Source: Flavobacterium sp. KACC 22763
GTDB taxonomy: Bacteria; Bacteroidota; Bacteroidia; Flavobacteriales; Flavobacteriaceae
Direction: 5' to 3'
Assembly (NCBI RefSeq): GCF_028736155.1
Contig: NZ_CP117879.1
Coordinates: 806,001 to 870,000 of the forward strand
Length of the DNA stretch: 64,000 nt
Every line of letters begins with the position of its first letter. The stretch's first letter is position 1. Positions 27,404 to 35,107 of this stretch are shown in pieces. The notes beneath the pieces are model-generated. The model worked only from the letters and a program-made list of their open reading frames with translations, had not been told where the DNA came from and did not search any database. The translations under genes and the position numbers were made by a program.

Positions 27404-28270
27404 ATGAAACAAAAAATTACATTCCTATTTCTTCTAGCGACAGCTTTTCTATCAGCACAAATCAGTTATAAAGGTTTCATTGATAAATATCCGATTGAAT
27501 TTGTGAGCGATATTTATTCAGACGGACAAGGAACGGCTATTTATGCTTATTCTAATTTTGATACTCCGATTGTTTTAAATGCCAAGCTTGCAGGAAAGAC
27601 TTTAGTATTTACGGAAAAAGATAAAAGTGGAAAAGAAACAGCAAAATTGAGTTTTGAAAAATATAATCCAGAAAGCGATCAATTAAACGGAATTTGGAAA
27701 GACCTAAATTCAGGAAAAGAACTTAAAATCAGTTTGATAAAAGAGTTTGATTTGAATCGCAGTAATAATGAAGAATGGACAGAAAGAGAAATTTTACAGC
27801 CATTTTCTCTAAAAGACAGGTATTTTAAATTGGTTATTTCGAAAGAAAAAGGTTCTTCTACGGTTGCTGGAATAAAAATCATTGAAAAAAAGACTGATAA
27901 ATTAATTCAGAAAGTTGAGGTTGAATGTCAGCTTTGGGGATTGTTTAATATAAATGTCGGAGACTATAATTTTGACGGATTTGAAGAGTTTTCTGTTTTT
28001 GAATCTAGTTATGCCGGACCGAATACTTCAAGAATATATTTTCTTTACAATCCAAAAACAGGGAAATATTTTATGAGCGGTTTTAGCGGAACTTCTTTAG
28101 AATTTGACAGCAAAAACAAAAGAATCTACGAGCATAATCAATGCTGCGCAGGCAGGAGCGTAGAAAGAACTGAATATAAAGTCGAAAATAATAAAATGGT
28201 TTTATTAAAAAAGACCTGCATGGAATATGACGAAAAAATACAGGATTACAAAAAGATTAAATGTGATTAA
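27404..28270 (+). CDS. Secreted protein with XAC2610-like region
   Basis: This is a 288-residue exported protein with a signal peptide (MKQKITFLFLLATAFLSAQ). The N-terminal half is beta-rich and repetitive in style (FIDKYPIEFVSDIYSDGQG, TAIYAYSNFDTPIVL). The second half has the word VNVGDYNFDGFEEFSVFESS, an Asp-rich loop, followed by RIYFLYNPKTGKYF and a vicinal Cys pair in HNQCCAGRS. This resembles XAC2610-type proteins, a family without a proven role. A strong terminator follows at 28289-28320. Confidence 0.7.
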   Translation: MKQKITFLFLLATAFLSAQISYKGFIDKYPIEFVSDIYSDGQGTAIYAYSNFDTPIVLNAKLAGKTLVFTEKDKSGKETAKLSFEKYNPESDQLNGIWKDLNSGKELKISLIKEFDLNRSNNEEWTEREILQPFSLKDRYFKLVISKEKGSSTVAGIKIIEKKTDKLIQKVEVECQLWGLFNINVGDYNFDGFEEFSVFESSYAGPNTSRIYFLYNPKTGKYFMSGFSGTSLEFDSKNKRIYEHNQCCAGRSVERTEYKVENNKMVLLKKTCMEYDEKIQDYKKIKCD

Positions 28271-28288
28271 TCAAATAAAATAACGAAG

Positions 28289-28320
28289 TCCCAACTCCAA
28301 AAGAGTTGGGATTTTTTTTA
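28289..28320 (+). terminator. Rho-independent terminator
   Basis: A perfect 9-bp stem (tcccaactc with gagttggga, 5-base loop) is followed by eight T residues. Confidence 0.93.
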
Positions 28321-28493
28321 CATCTAACATTTTAGATTTCACAAAAAAGAAAAATTTACATTTCCGCTTTCACAATTCCCACGCTACAATGATGAAATTT
28401 CGAACCAAAATTTTATAACAGAAACGCCTTACTTTTTAAAGAACTTTGACTTATGAGAATTTTTAGAATTTAACTCTTTTAAAATTTAAAGTC

Positions 28494-28733
28494 ATGCCAG
28501 ATCCAAGAATTAAAAATGAAAAGCAATATGAAGCATTGGTGAAAAAAGGATACAGCAAAGAAAAATCGGCTCGTATTGCCAATACTCCAGATGCGGGAGT
28601 GAAAGGCGGTAAAGCAAAGCCTTATGAAGAATGGACAAAAGAAGAACTTCTTAAACAAGCCAGTAAAGTAGGCATAAAAGGAAGATCTTATATGAATAAA
28701 AGAGGTTTAATTGAGTCTTTAAGAAATAACTAA
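28494..28733 (+). CDS. Small protein with Rho N-terminal-like domain (DUF7218-type)
   Basis: This 79-residue basic protein has two parts: DPRIKNEKQYEALVKKGYSK with ARIANTPDAG in the first half, and a SAP/Rho-N-like motif EEWTKEELLKQASKVGIKGR with SYMNKRGLIESLRN in the second. The second part is a helix-extended-loop-helix nucleic-acid-binding motif. Such small proteins occur next to stress genes in many bacteria. It lies 41 bases upstream of a topoisomerase IB gene, so cotranscription and a DNA-related role are reasonable inferences. Confidence 0.82.
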   Translation: MPDPRIKNEKQYEALVKKGYSKEKSARIANTPDAGVKGGKAKPYEEWTKEELLKQASKVGIKGRSYMNKRGLIESLRNN

Positions 28734-28774
28734 AGTTTTAGATAGGGCTATTATGCGATAAAAAATTAAATGTC

Positions 28775-29869
28775 ATGAATGCGGCCAGAAAAGAAATTTT
28801 AATGAATCAGCTTATTAAAGCGCCACATCTAGTAATCGAAAAACTAGACTTAGAATACATTAATGATCATCAATTGACAATTGTACGTTGCCGTGAGGGA
28901 GAGAATTTCGTTTATAAAAAGAACGGAAAAGATGTAAAAAGTAAGCGCGAAATTAAGCGCATTAATAGTTTGGTGCTTCCGCCAGCTTGGGAAAATGTTC
29001 GTATCACAGATATTACAAATGGTCATTTACAAGCAGTAGGAACCGATCTTAAAAATAGGAAACAATATCGTTATCATCCGAGATGGAATTTGATTAGGAA
29101 CCAAACCAAGTTTTATAAAATAGCAGAATTTGGAGCTAAACTTCCCGCTATTAGAAAACAAGTTGATCTTGATTTGGAACAAAAAGAATGGTCTAAAGAA
29201 AAGGTAACCGCTTTGGTAATTCGGTTAATGGAAGAAACACATATTCGGATTGGAAACGAGAAATATGCCCAAGACAACAAATCATACGGACTTTCGACTT
29301 TAAGAAAACGCCATATTAATATCAATAAGAATTCGCTACGATTTGAATTTATTGGAAAAAAGGGAAAACAGCATACCATTACGACTCGAAATAAACAATT
29401 GATCAAACTGGTAAGTCGTTGCGAAGAAATTCCAGGTTGGGAAGTCTTTAAATATTACGATAAAAATGGCGAAAAGAAAGTGCTCGACAGCCATATGGTA
29501 AACGAGTATCTGCATACTATTTCGGGAGAAGATTTTAGTGCAAAAGATTTTAGAACTTGGGCAGCCTCGATTATTTTTTTCGAAAGTTTAATGGAGTTCG
29601 GAATAACTTCAGACGAAAAGGAAAGCAAACAGAATATTATAACAGCTTTTGATCTGACAGCCGAAGCGCTCGGAAATACTAGAAAAGTATGCAAAGATTA
29701 TTACGTTCATCCGCTTTTAATTTCGACTTATGAAGACGGCTCGATTCAGAAATATTTTGATATGGCGAAGAAAAGTCGAAGCACCCGAAAATATTTTACA
29801 AAATCAGAAATAGCATTTTCTGAATTGATTCAGAATTATGAAATCAATTTAGAAACGCCTTGTTCATAA
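28775..29869 (+). CDS. DNA topoisomerase IB
   Basis: This 364-residue type IB topoisomerase of the poxvirus-like bacterial branch relaxes supercoils by a 3'-phosphotyrosine intermediate. Active-site residues can be placed: Arg158 in THIRIGNEKY, a Lys near 195-198 in the KKGKQHT hairpin, Arg260 in AKDFRTWAAS, Asn301 (where eukaryotic-type enzymes have His) in LGNTRKVCKDYYVHP and the nucleophile Tyr310, nine residues after Asn301. The N-terminal domain (LPPAWENVRI, AVGTDLKNRKQYRYHPRW) is complete. It clusters with small stress-like genes. Confidence 0.94.
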   Translation: MNAARKEILMNQLIKAPHLVIEKLDLEYINDHQLTIVRCREGENFVYKKNGKDVKSKREIKRINSLVLPPAWENVRITDITNGHLQAVGTDLKNRKQYRYHPRWNLIRNQTKFYKIAEFGAKLPAIRKQVDLDLEQKEWSKEKVTALVIRLMEETHIRIGNEKYAQDNKSYGLSTLRKRHININKNSLRFEFIGKKGKQHTITTRNKQLIKLVSRCEEIPGWEVFKYYDKNGEKKVLDSHMVNEYLHTISGEDFSAKDFRTWAASIIFFESLMEFGITSDEKESKQNIITAFDLTAEALGNTRKVCKDYYVHPLLISTYEDGSIQKYFDMAKKSRSTRKYFTKSEIAFSELIQNYEINLETPCS

Positions 29870-29946
29870 AAGAGTTAGGGCATCTCTCAAAAAGCTTAAA
29901 AGTTTGAAATGCAAACAAAATCATTATTAACTAAAAAACTATTATT

Positions 29947-30111
29947 ATGTTACGTTGGACAGTCACTTTTATTATTCTAGCCATAGTGGCGGGAATATTT
30001 GGTTTCGGTGGAATTGCCGCTGGAGCCGCTAGTATAGCTAAAATTTTATTCTTTATATTTTTAGTTCTTTTCGTTATTTCTTTAATAACTGGAAGATCCA
30101 CAAGAGTATAG
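29947..30111 (+). CDS. DUF1328 small membrane protein
   Basis: This 54-residue membrane peptide begins [20 protein letters not shown] and continues [20 protein letters not shown]. It has two hydrophobic helices and a short basic tail (TGRSTRV), matching the DUF1328/YtjA family of small, stress-linked membrane proteins. The start is the ATG at 29947, preceded by an A-rich stretch. It lies 77 bases downstream of the topoisomerase. Function unknown. Confidence 0.9.
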   Translation: MLRWTVTFIILAIVAGIFGFGGIAAGAASIAKILFFIFLVLFVISLITGRSTRV

Positions 30112-30141
30112 AAGAAGTATCAGTAAATACAAACAAATCAA

Positions 30142-30174
30142 AAACGACATATCTCATTTACTAGATGTGTCGTT
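30142..30174 (+). terminator. Likely terminator after DUF1328 gene
   Basis: An 11-bp stem (acgacatatct with agatgtgtcgt, one G-U) with flanking A-run and T-rich end lies 30 bases after the DUF1328 stop. Confidence 0.6.
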
Positions 30175-30200
30175 TGTGGTTTCATTAAAAAAAGCAAGTC

Positions 30201-30848
30201 ATGGGAACAAAAAGCGGTGCTTATCAGGACGTTTATATTAAAAGAGAAGATGAAATGGTAAGTCTGAAAAATGACGTCACAGATTTTTGTGAAAAATATA
30301 TAAAGCCTGTTCATGCAAAAAATTGGGACTGGTCGGTACGTGATTTTGAAAATCCTAAAAACGATCCCACAATTGCCGAAGCAAGAGCTATTGCCAATGT
30401 AGTTTTTAAGGATTTGAACGATACAAAACATAGAGATGTAGATCTTTCGACCATGAACAATGTGCATGCGATAAAAGCCTATTTAGATCCAAAGAGCAAA
30501 CACGAAGCTTTTAATATGGAAGAATTTGCTTTTGCATTAAAAGTAGAATTGGAGCATGGAAGAGTAAAAGATGTAAATGTTACCAATAACCATCCGTTTT
30601 TGACGGCTATGATTGCGCTTGCACACATGACCGAAAGCCTGACGTATTACAAAAGACTGAAAGTAATGGAAGCGGAGGGCGAGATTTATGAAATTATCAG
30701 AAAATTAGAGTCATCGCCAGTCGGTAAAGAAAAATGGTACAAAGAATTAGGAAAAGCCGAACAAGAGCTCAATGAAGCAAGATCAGGATTGATCGAGCGT
30801 TTGGCGCGTATGGACGATATTCCAGTATTGGAAATTATTGGAGATTAG
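30201..30848 (+). CDS. Hypothetical protein, possibly DUF5661
   Basis: This is a 215-residue soluble, helix-rich protein. The central part DVDLSTMNNVHAIKAYLDPK followed by FALKVELEHGRVKDVNVTNN resembles a DUF5661-type region with conserved Glu-His-Gly. HPFLTAMIALAHMTESLTYY, which follows, is helical. The C-terminus (WYKELGKAEQELNEARSGLI) is a predicted coiled coil. It follows the DUF1328 gene after a likely terminator and has its own strong terminator at 30866-30903. I cannot assign a function. Confidence 0.65.
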   Translation: MGTKSGAYQDVYIKREDEMVSLKNDVTDFCEKYIKPVHAKNWDWSVRDFENPKNDPTIAEARAIANVVFKDLNDTKHRDVDLSTMNNVHAIKAYLDPKSKHEAFNMEEFAFALKVELEHGRVKDVNVTNNHPFLTAMIALAHMTESLTYYKRLKVMEAEGEIYEIIRKLESSPVGKEKWYKELGKAEQELNEARSGLIERLARMDDIPVLEIIGD

Positions 30849-30865
30849 TGTTAAATTTTAAACTC

Positions 30866-30904
30866 AAAAAAACCGTCTCGTTATTCAATGAGACGGTTTT
30901 TTAT
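30866..30904. terminator. Bidirectional terminator
   Basis: A 13-bp stem (aaaaaaccgtctc with gagacggtttttt, 10-base loop) flanked by A and T runs. It separates the DUF5661-like gene from the convergent acidic-protein gene. Confidence 0.92.
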
Positions 30905-30950
30905 TTTCTAAGAACAAGAAATATTACAATCAGCGTTGATCATTTTCCGA

Positions 30951-31448
30951 TTATTCTTCATCGTCGTCGTCGTCCTGTACATCATCTTCGATGTAATCGG
31001 TATCATCGTCGTCAATATCTTCTTCTATGTACTCATCTTCATCGTACTCATCATCGTCTTCGTCAAGATCTTCCAAAACGTCTTCAGTTTCATTAAAATC
31101 ATATTCATCTTCAATGAGATCTGAAGGATTGTCAAATTCGTCGTTTTCTTCGAACTCATCTTCCAATTCGACTTCATAAATATCATCGCTGTTATCTTCT
31201 AAATCTCTGTCCTTATGAAAATCGTCATTTAAATCGTCCAAATCATCATCAGCAAAATCTTCTTGATCTGGATTAGGTCGGTTCGGATTATAACCATTTC
31301 TTACTGTATAACCTCGTTCTGCAATTTCACGATTATCAGTGTCGGGTTTTTTGATATCGTTTTTTAGATCTTCAGCCAGATTTCGGTCATCTGAGAAATG
31401 TTCTCTAAAATCCTTATTTGCACTGTTGTTTTTATCTATAGTATTCAT
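30951..31448 (-). CDS. Highly acidic low-complexity protein
   Basis: This 165-residue protein is dominated by Asp and Glu in its C-terminal two thirds (for example DDDTDYIEDDVQDDDDDEE at the very end). The N-terminal 50 residues are mixed: NKDFREHFSDDRNLAEDLKN, then ERGYTVRNGYNPNRPNPDQE. It has no signal peptide. The reverse frame reads as a His/Arg-rich ORF, which is a shadow. Acidic tails like this are seen in DNA-mimic, histone-chaperone-like or ion-binding proteins, but no function can be assigned. It lies inside the stress-like cluster with topoisomerase IB and DUF1328. Confidence 0.72.
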   Translation of the reverse strand: MNTIDKNNSANKDFREHFSDDRNLAEDLKNDIKKPDTDNREIAERGYTVRNGYNPNRPNPDQEDFADDDLDDLNDDFHKDRDLEDNSDDIYEVELEDEFEENDEFDNPSDLIEDEYDFNETEDVLEDLDEDDDEYDEDEYIEEDIDDDDTDYIEDDVQDDDDDEE

Positions 31449-31628
31449 GATAGCTGTTTTTTATAGTTATATATACAAAGCTAGCATGAAACTGATGGAA
31501 TATATTATAATATTTCAAAGTGTAATTCTATAATTAACAGATGTTTATAGTGAAGTTTTAATTTGAAATCATATAACCCGTCTCGTAGTGCAGGGGGAAT
31601 TTTATCATCGTATTAATGACAAAAAAAT

Positions 31629-31677
31629 AACCACAAAGAACAAAAGATAAATTTCTTTGCATTCTTTGCGGTTAAAA
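31629..31677. repeat. Imperfect CTTTGCGGTTA-type inverted repeat
   Basis: Left arm taaccacaaagaacaaaag and right arm ctttgcattctttgcggtta form an imperfect hairpin between the PNPOx-like gene (stop at 31698) and the divergent upstream region of the acidic-protein gene. The right arm matches words seen at 50236-50247 and 57840-57893. Confidence 0.7.
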
Positions 31678-31697
31678 AAGCTTTCAATTAGAAAAAA

Positions 31698-32198
31698 CTA
31701 CAATTTCAGACTTCCTTCAATTCCGTCATCCATAGTTTTTCCAGTAATAAATGCAGCTGTCATTTTTGCAATGGCAACCATTTTTCCGTTTTTGTTATTC
31801 CAATAATAACCATCTTCAGGAACAAATTTTATGACACTCAGGTTTGGGTCATCTACGCCTCCTGGCATCCAGATTTTTACTGCAGGATCCCATAATTTTT
31901 CGATAGTTTCTCGATCGTATGAAATGCTCGCTGTGCCATGAAGCGTTAAGAATTTGTCATGCGGTTCTGCAAAGAAAATTTCAACCATTGGATTTAAGGT
32001 AATTTCTGCATTCTGACCACTGTTTCTATCTGATAAAAACCAAAGGTTTCCTAAATCATCAATTTTCTGAACAGACATAGGTCGAGATTGTATTCTGTAT
32101 TCGTTATATGTACAAAACATACACGTTTTAATATGTGCAGCCAGATCTTTTATTTTGTCTACTGCAAATTCATCTGTAAGGTCTTTATGATCGCCCAT
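31698..32198 (-). CDS. Pyridoxamine 5'-phosphate oxidase-like (general stress) protein
   Basis: This 166-residue flavin-binding split-barrel protein resembles general stress protein 26-type members. Family words are IKTCMFCTYNEYRIQSRPMS, LWFLSDRNSGQNAEI, VEIFFAEPHDKFLTLHGTAS, and the late SVIKFVPEDGYYWNNKNG. True PNPOx catalytic residues for PNP oxidation are not evident, so it probably binds FMN, F420 or heme, or is a stress reductase. It is transcribed alone, near other stress-like genes. The family is sure, the reaction is not. Confidence 0.88.
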   Translation of the reverse strand: MGDHKDLTDEFAVDKIKDLAAHIKTCMFCTYNEYRIQSRPMSVQKIDDLGNLWFLSDRNSGQNAEITLNPMVEIFFAEPHDKFLTLHGTASISYDRETIEKLWDPAVKIWMPGGVDDPNLSVIKFVPEDGYYWNNKNGKMVAIAKMTAAFITGKTMDDGIEGSLKL

Positions 32199-32372
32199 AA
32201 CGTTATATTTTAAGTTCTTTTTATATTAATTATTTGATAAACAAATAGTAAAAGTAAAGTTGGTGCTTTTTAGCCTTTTACAGATTATATAATTAAACTT
32301 ATAAATTGTGATATTTCAATTTAGTTTGTAAGAAATTGATTCTAACTTTCTGCTTGTTACATAAAATTGCAT

Positions 32373-32380
32373 TATATTTG
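32373..32380 (+). promoter_or_regulatory. Promoter of the response regulator at 32411
   Basis: TATATTTG fits the Bacteroidota -7 consensus. A TTG at 32354-32356 lies about 16 bases upstream as a partial -33 box. The start codon is 31 bases downstream. Confidence 0.65.
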
Positions 32381-32410
32381 GGAATATTAAAATTCTAAGC
32401 CAAAAATACA

Positions 32411-32842
32411 ATGACAGATTTCACCATATTCTATACCGATGACGACGAAGACGATTTATGTATTTTTGCTGATGCCGTAGAATCTATACCACACAATATC
32501 AAACTTCAAACGTATTCTGGGAGTCAGAATTTTTTAAATGCCATTTCTGATTCATCTGTTATTCCATCCGTGATTTTCTTGGATCTAAATATGCCGGGAA
32601 AAAATGGATTTGATGTTTTAGAAGAACTTAAAAATTCTGATGATAAAAAAGATATTCCAGTAGTCATTTATTCCACTTCGAGCGAACCAGGCAATATTGA
32701 GAAATGTCTTAAACTGGGAGCTAATTGCTTTATTACCAAACCTGTTTTAATGAGTGATATTATAAAAGCAATAGAACATGCAATGAAGATTGATTGGGAA
32801 AAGTTTATTCCGACCCAATCTAATTTTGTATTTAAATACTAA
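32411..32842 (+). CDS. Single-domain response regulator
   Basis: This is a 143-residue receiver-only protein without an output domain. Receiver features: the acidic cluster FYTDDDEDDL at 7-16, phosphoacceptor Asp58 in VIFLDLNMPGKNG, switch Thr/Ser in VVIYSTSSEP and Lys in CFITKPV. It resembles the CheY-like 'response regulator rcp1/Rec' group often found next to phytochrome- or phosphorelay-type kinases in Bacteroidota. It has its own promoter at 32373 and no kinase next to it; the kinases at 36341 and 37573 are possible partners. Confidence 0.93.
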   Translation: MTDFTIFYTDDDEDDLCIFADAVESIPHNIKLQTYSGSQNFLNAISDSSVIPSVIFLDLNMPGKNGFDVLEELKNSDDKKDIPVVIYSTSSEPGNIEKCLKLGANCFITKPVLMSDIIKAIEHAMKIDWEKFIPTQSNFVFKY

Positions 32843-33160
32843 TTTCTGATAAATCTAGAATATAAATAGTAAAGACTGAATCTTTTCATGTATGTTCAGT
32901 ATTTAAACGCTAGAAAACTTCAGTTTTTTTGTAAGCTTAAATAGTGTGCAAACTCTGTATCCATAATTCTATTGAACAAACAGCCGTTTTGCTCCAATCT
33001 TTAGCACAGTTAAGTTGTCCCCATTTCTTCTCTATTTGCCAAAAAAAATAGTTTTTACTCATTTAAAACCAATTTTTGAATGAGGCAACATTAAAATCAA
33101 TTGAGTTAATTTTATCTCGTTTCTATACAGAAATTTGATAAACAGATAAACTGAAAAGAT
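32843..33160. other. Gene-free gap
   Basis: These 318 bases hold no credible ORF. I see no terminator, repeat or strong promoter box, only AT-rich unstructured sequence. The next gene starts at 33161. Confidence 0.5.
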
Positions 33161-33502
33161 ATGAAACGAGAAGATTCAAAACATGAAACCGATAATATCA
33201 AAAGGTATCAAGAAGAGGGATACACTGCAAATTATATATTCGAAAATGATCGTTTAGTAGATACGGAAACTAAAGAAATCTATAATCCTGAAGATATATT
33301 TATTGTAGCACATCATCGATATGAAGGAATGAGTGATCCTGATGATATGTCGATTTTGTATGTTATCGAAACAAAAGATAAAAGGAAAGGAACACATTTA
33401 TTAGGATATGGTCCAATGGCCGATTTGGAAGAAGCCGAATTTTTTAAAGATATTCCGAAAGCCAATTATTCTAAAAATGCAGACATAAACGAATTGACTT
33501 AA
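33161..33502 (+). CDS. Hypothetical protein
   Basis: I do not recognise this 113-residue acidic protein. Its sequence (KRYQEEGYTANYIFENDRLV then DTETKEIYNPEDIFIVAHHR and MSILYVIETKDKRKGTHLLG) suggests a small alpha/beta protein without a signal peptide or membrane segment. The start ATG at 33161 fits an AT-rich leader. Proteins of this look are common in Flavobacterium genomes near stress genes; that is the only context clue. Confidence 0.7.
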   Translation: MKREDSKHETDNIKRYQEEGYTANYIFENDRLVDTETKEIYNPEDIFIVAHHRYEGMSDPDDMSILYVIETKDKRKGTHLLGYGPMADLEEAEFFKDIPKANYSKNADINELT

Positions 33503-33827
33503 AAAAATAAAAATAGATTGGTATTTTTATTTTGCTGATGAGCAGTTGTTTCAAATTTATTTGAGGCAGCTTTTTTTTTTTTTGAGTTGCTAAGATGCTA
33601 AGGTTCTAAGGGACTAAGTTTTTTTGTGCTAGGAGACTTAGAGTCTTAGCATCTTAGAAGCTCAGAACCTTAGAAAATAATAATTATGAAATATCTCCCT
33701 AAAATTCTATAAAGGTTTGACTTACAATATAAACGAAATTTGGATTATAGAAATGAAGTAAAAACCAAGGTTAGTTTTTATACGTAAAATAATTACTGGC
33801 CACTTTATAACCAAACCGTATTATATT
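33503..33827. repeat. Gap with a CTAAG-word inverted repeat
   Basis: The gap of 325 bases holds a T-rich possible terminator near 33540-33583 and a CTAAG repeat at about 33584-33676: left arm ttgctaagatgctaagg, ttctaag, right arm gagacttagagtcttag, catcttagaag. The rest up to 33827 shows nothing clear. No small gene is visible. Confidence 0.7.
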
Positions 33828-34652
33828 ATGAAAAAACTTTACTTAAATACTGGAAGCTTTGATGCTGTTTTTAATAATCTAAAAGAGAATTTTGGCGGAC
33901 ACTTATTGAGCAACGCTAACGAATATAGATTAACAATTAAGTCAAAATGGGCAACAGGAAGTATTTCTGGAGTACGTTTTGAAAAAGAAATGTCATATCT
34001 CAATTTCGATTTGACTTTCAATCAGGATGTTAATTTAAGTATCGAATCTAATTCATTAGCGCCTGTTTTCTTTGCTTATTGCGGAAAAGGAAACGTATTG
34101 CACCGTTTTGGAGCAAATGGCACTCTTAAAGGCTTAAAAGAGCAGCAATCGGGTATTATGAGTAATTCTTCTGCAATTAATAGCGTTTTGTATTTTGAAA
34201 GCCATAAACAGATTCAGTTTTCATTGATCGCAATACCAACAAATCTGAATGCCATAGAAAATGCTGATTTTGCTTTTGAGGTTAAAAAAAGATTTACCAA
34301 CGAATCTGGAAATTATTTATACATCGGAGCCGAGAATCCAAAAATAGGAGAGAAGTTTCAAGAAATTAAAGCATTACCAAAGCAGGGAAGAGTTCGTTAT
34401 TTGCTAATGAAAAACATTTTACGTGAAATTTTAGAGTTGGAGATAGCGCAGCATAGTTACAATTATTTGACTCCGTTTGAACCCATTTTGAATTTTGCTG
34501 CTAAAAGGATGAATGAAGTTAAAAAACTCTCAGAAATCAATTTCGGACATATTGTAACGCCAATGCTGTCTTTTAAAAGAAATTTACAATCAAGAATTCT
34601 AAAAGAAAAATACTTAGAATTAGAACCTTACAACCAAAAATTAGCTAGCTAG
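33828..34652 (+). CDS. Protein resembling the sensor half of a Flavobacterium AraC regulator, no HTH
   Basis: This is a 274-residue soluble protein. Its N-terminal part (FDAVFNNLKENFGGHLLSN, MSYLNFDLTFNQDVNLSIES, APVFFAYCGKGNVLHRFG, ILREILELEIAQH) resembles the ligand-sensing half of AraC-type regulators known to me from this group, but residues 200-274 do not show the two helix-turn-helix motifs of AraC. The C-terminal part ends NFGHIVTPMLSFKRNLQSRI and EPYNQKLAS. It may be a stand-alone sensor, a modulator of another regulator, or a regulator that has lost its DNA-binding part. I cannot verify the relationship without a search. Confidence 0.55.
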   Translation: MKKLYLNTGSFDAVFNNLKENFGGHLLSNANEYRLTIKSKWATGSISGVRFEKEMSYLNFDLTFNQDVNLSIESNSLAPVFFAYCGKGNVLHRFGANGTLKGLKEQQSGIMSNSSAINSVLYFESHKQIQFSLIAIPTNLNAIENADFAFEVKKRFTNESGNYLYIGAENPKIGEKFQEIKALPKQGRVRYLLMKNILREILELEIAQHSYNYLTPFEPILNFAAKRMNEVKKLSEINFGHIVTPMLSFKRNLQSRILKEKYLELEPYNQKLAS

Positions 34653-34680
34653 TAAGCATTATTATATCCTTCACTTTTCA

Positions 34681-34712
34681 AAAAAAACAGCTTCGATCGA
34701 GCTGTTTTTTTT
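34681..34712. terminator. Bidirectional terminator
   Basis: A stem of aaaaaacagct with agctgtttttt, short loop, T run. It separates the AraC-sensor-like gene from the convergent SemiSWEET gene whose stop is at 34717. Confidence 0.88.
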
Positions 34713-34716
34713 CTTT

Positions 34717-34977
34717 CTATTCTTTTTCAAAATATAGAATAAAATAAACCATAGTAAGATTTAAAATCAACGAAATACTGTTTGTGATAATAATAGGCAG
34801 ATCATTTTTTAAAATGCCATAAACTACCCATACAGCAATTCCGAAAGTAAGTGTCCCAAACATTTTAAGCGAAATCTGTTTCACCTTTTTTGTTTTCCAA
34901 ACCTTCAGAATTTGCGGAATCGTAGATATTGTCACACATGCTCCCGCAAAAAGTCCTATTGCATCAATAAAATTCAT
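34717..34977 (-). CDS. SemiSWEET-type sugar transporter (PQ-loop)
   Basis: This 86-residue three-helix membrane protein has the PQ-loop at residues 19-28 in TISTIPQILKVWKTKK. Family words VKQISLKMFGTLTFGIAVWV and an Asn in helix 3 (IIITNSISLILNLTMVYF) agree with SemiSWEETs, which act as dimers to transport sugars along gradients. Length is exactly the SemiSWEET size. It is transcribed alone. Downstream and upstream gaps hold a terminator and a CTAAG repeat. Confidence 0.92.
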   Translation of the reverse strand: MNFIDAIGLFAGACVTISTIPQILKVWKTKKVKQISLKMFGTLTFGIAVWVVYGILKNDLPIIITNSISLILNLTMVYFILYFEKE

Positions 34978-34983
34978 TTTTTT

Positions 34984-35107
34984 ATTTTTTAAGGTTCTGA
35001 GCTTCTAAGATGCTAAGGGTTCTAAGGTATTCGTTGTTTATCTCATTAAGTAGATTGCAAAAAGAAAAAACTTAGAATCTTAGCATCTCAGCACCTTAGA
35101 AACTTTT
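34984..35107. repeat. CTAAG-word inverted repeat
   Basis: Left arm words (ggttctgagcttctaag, atgctaagggttctaagg) and right arm words (acttagaatcttag, catctcagcaccttag) flank a spacer of about 50 bases. It sits between the SemiSWEET start and the SDR stop. Confidence 0.85.

Noticed and set aside
30936..31124. Plus-strand ORFs rich in His/Arg or Ile/Phe opposite the acidic protein.
   Set aside because: They are reverse-strand shadows of GAT/GAA codon runs in the acidic protein gene.
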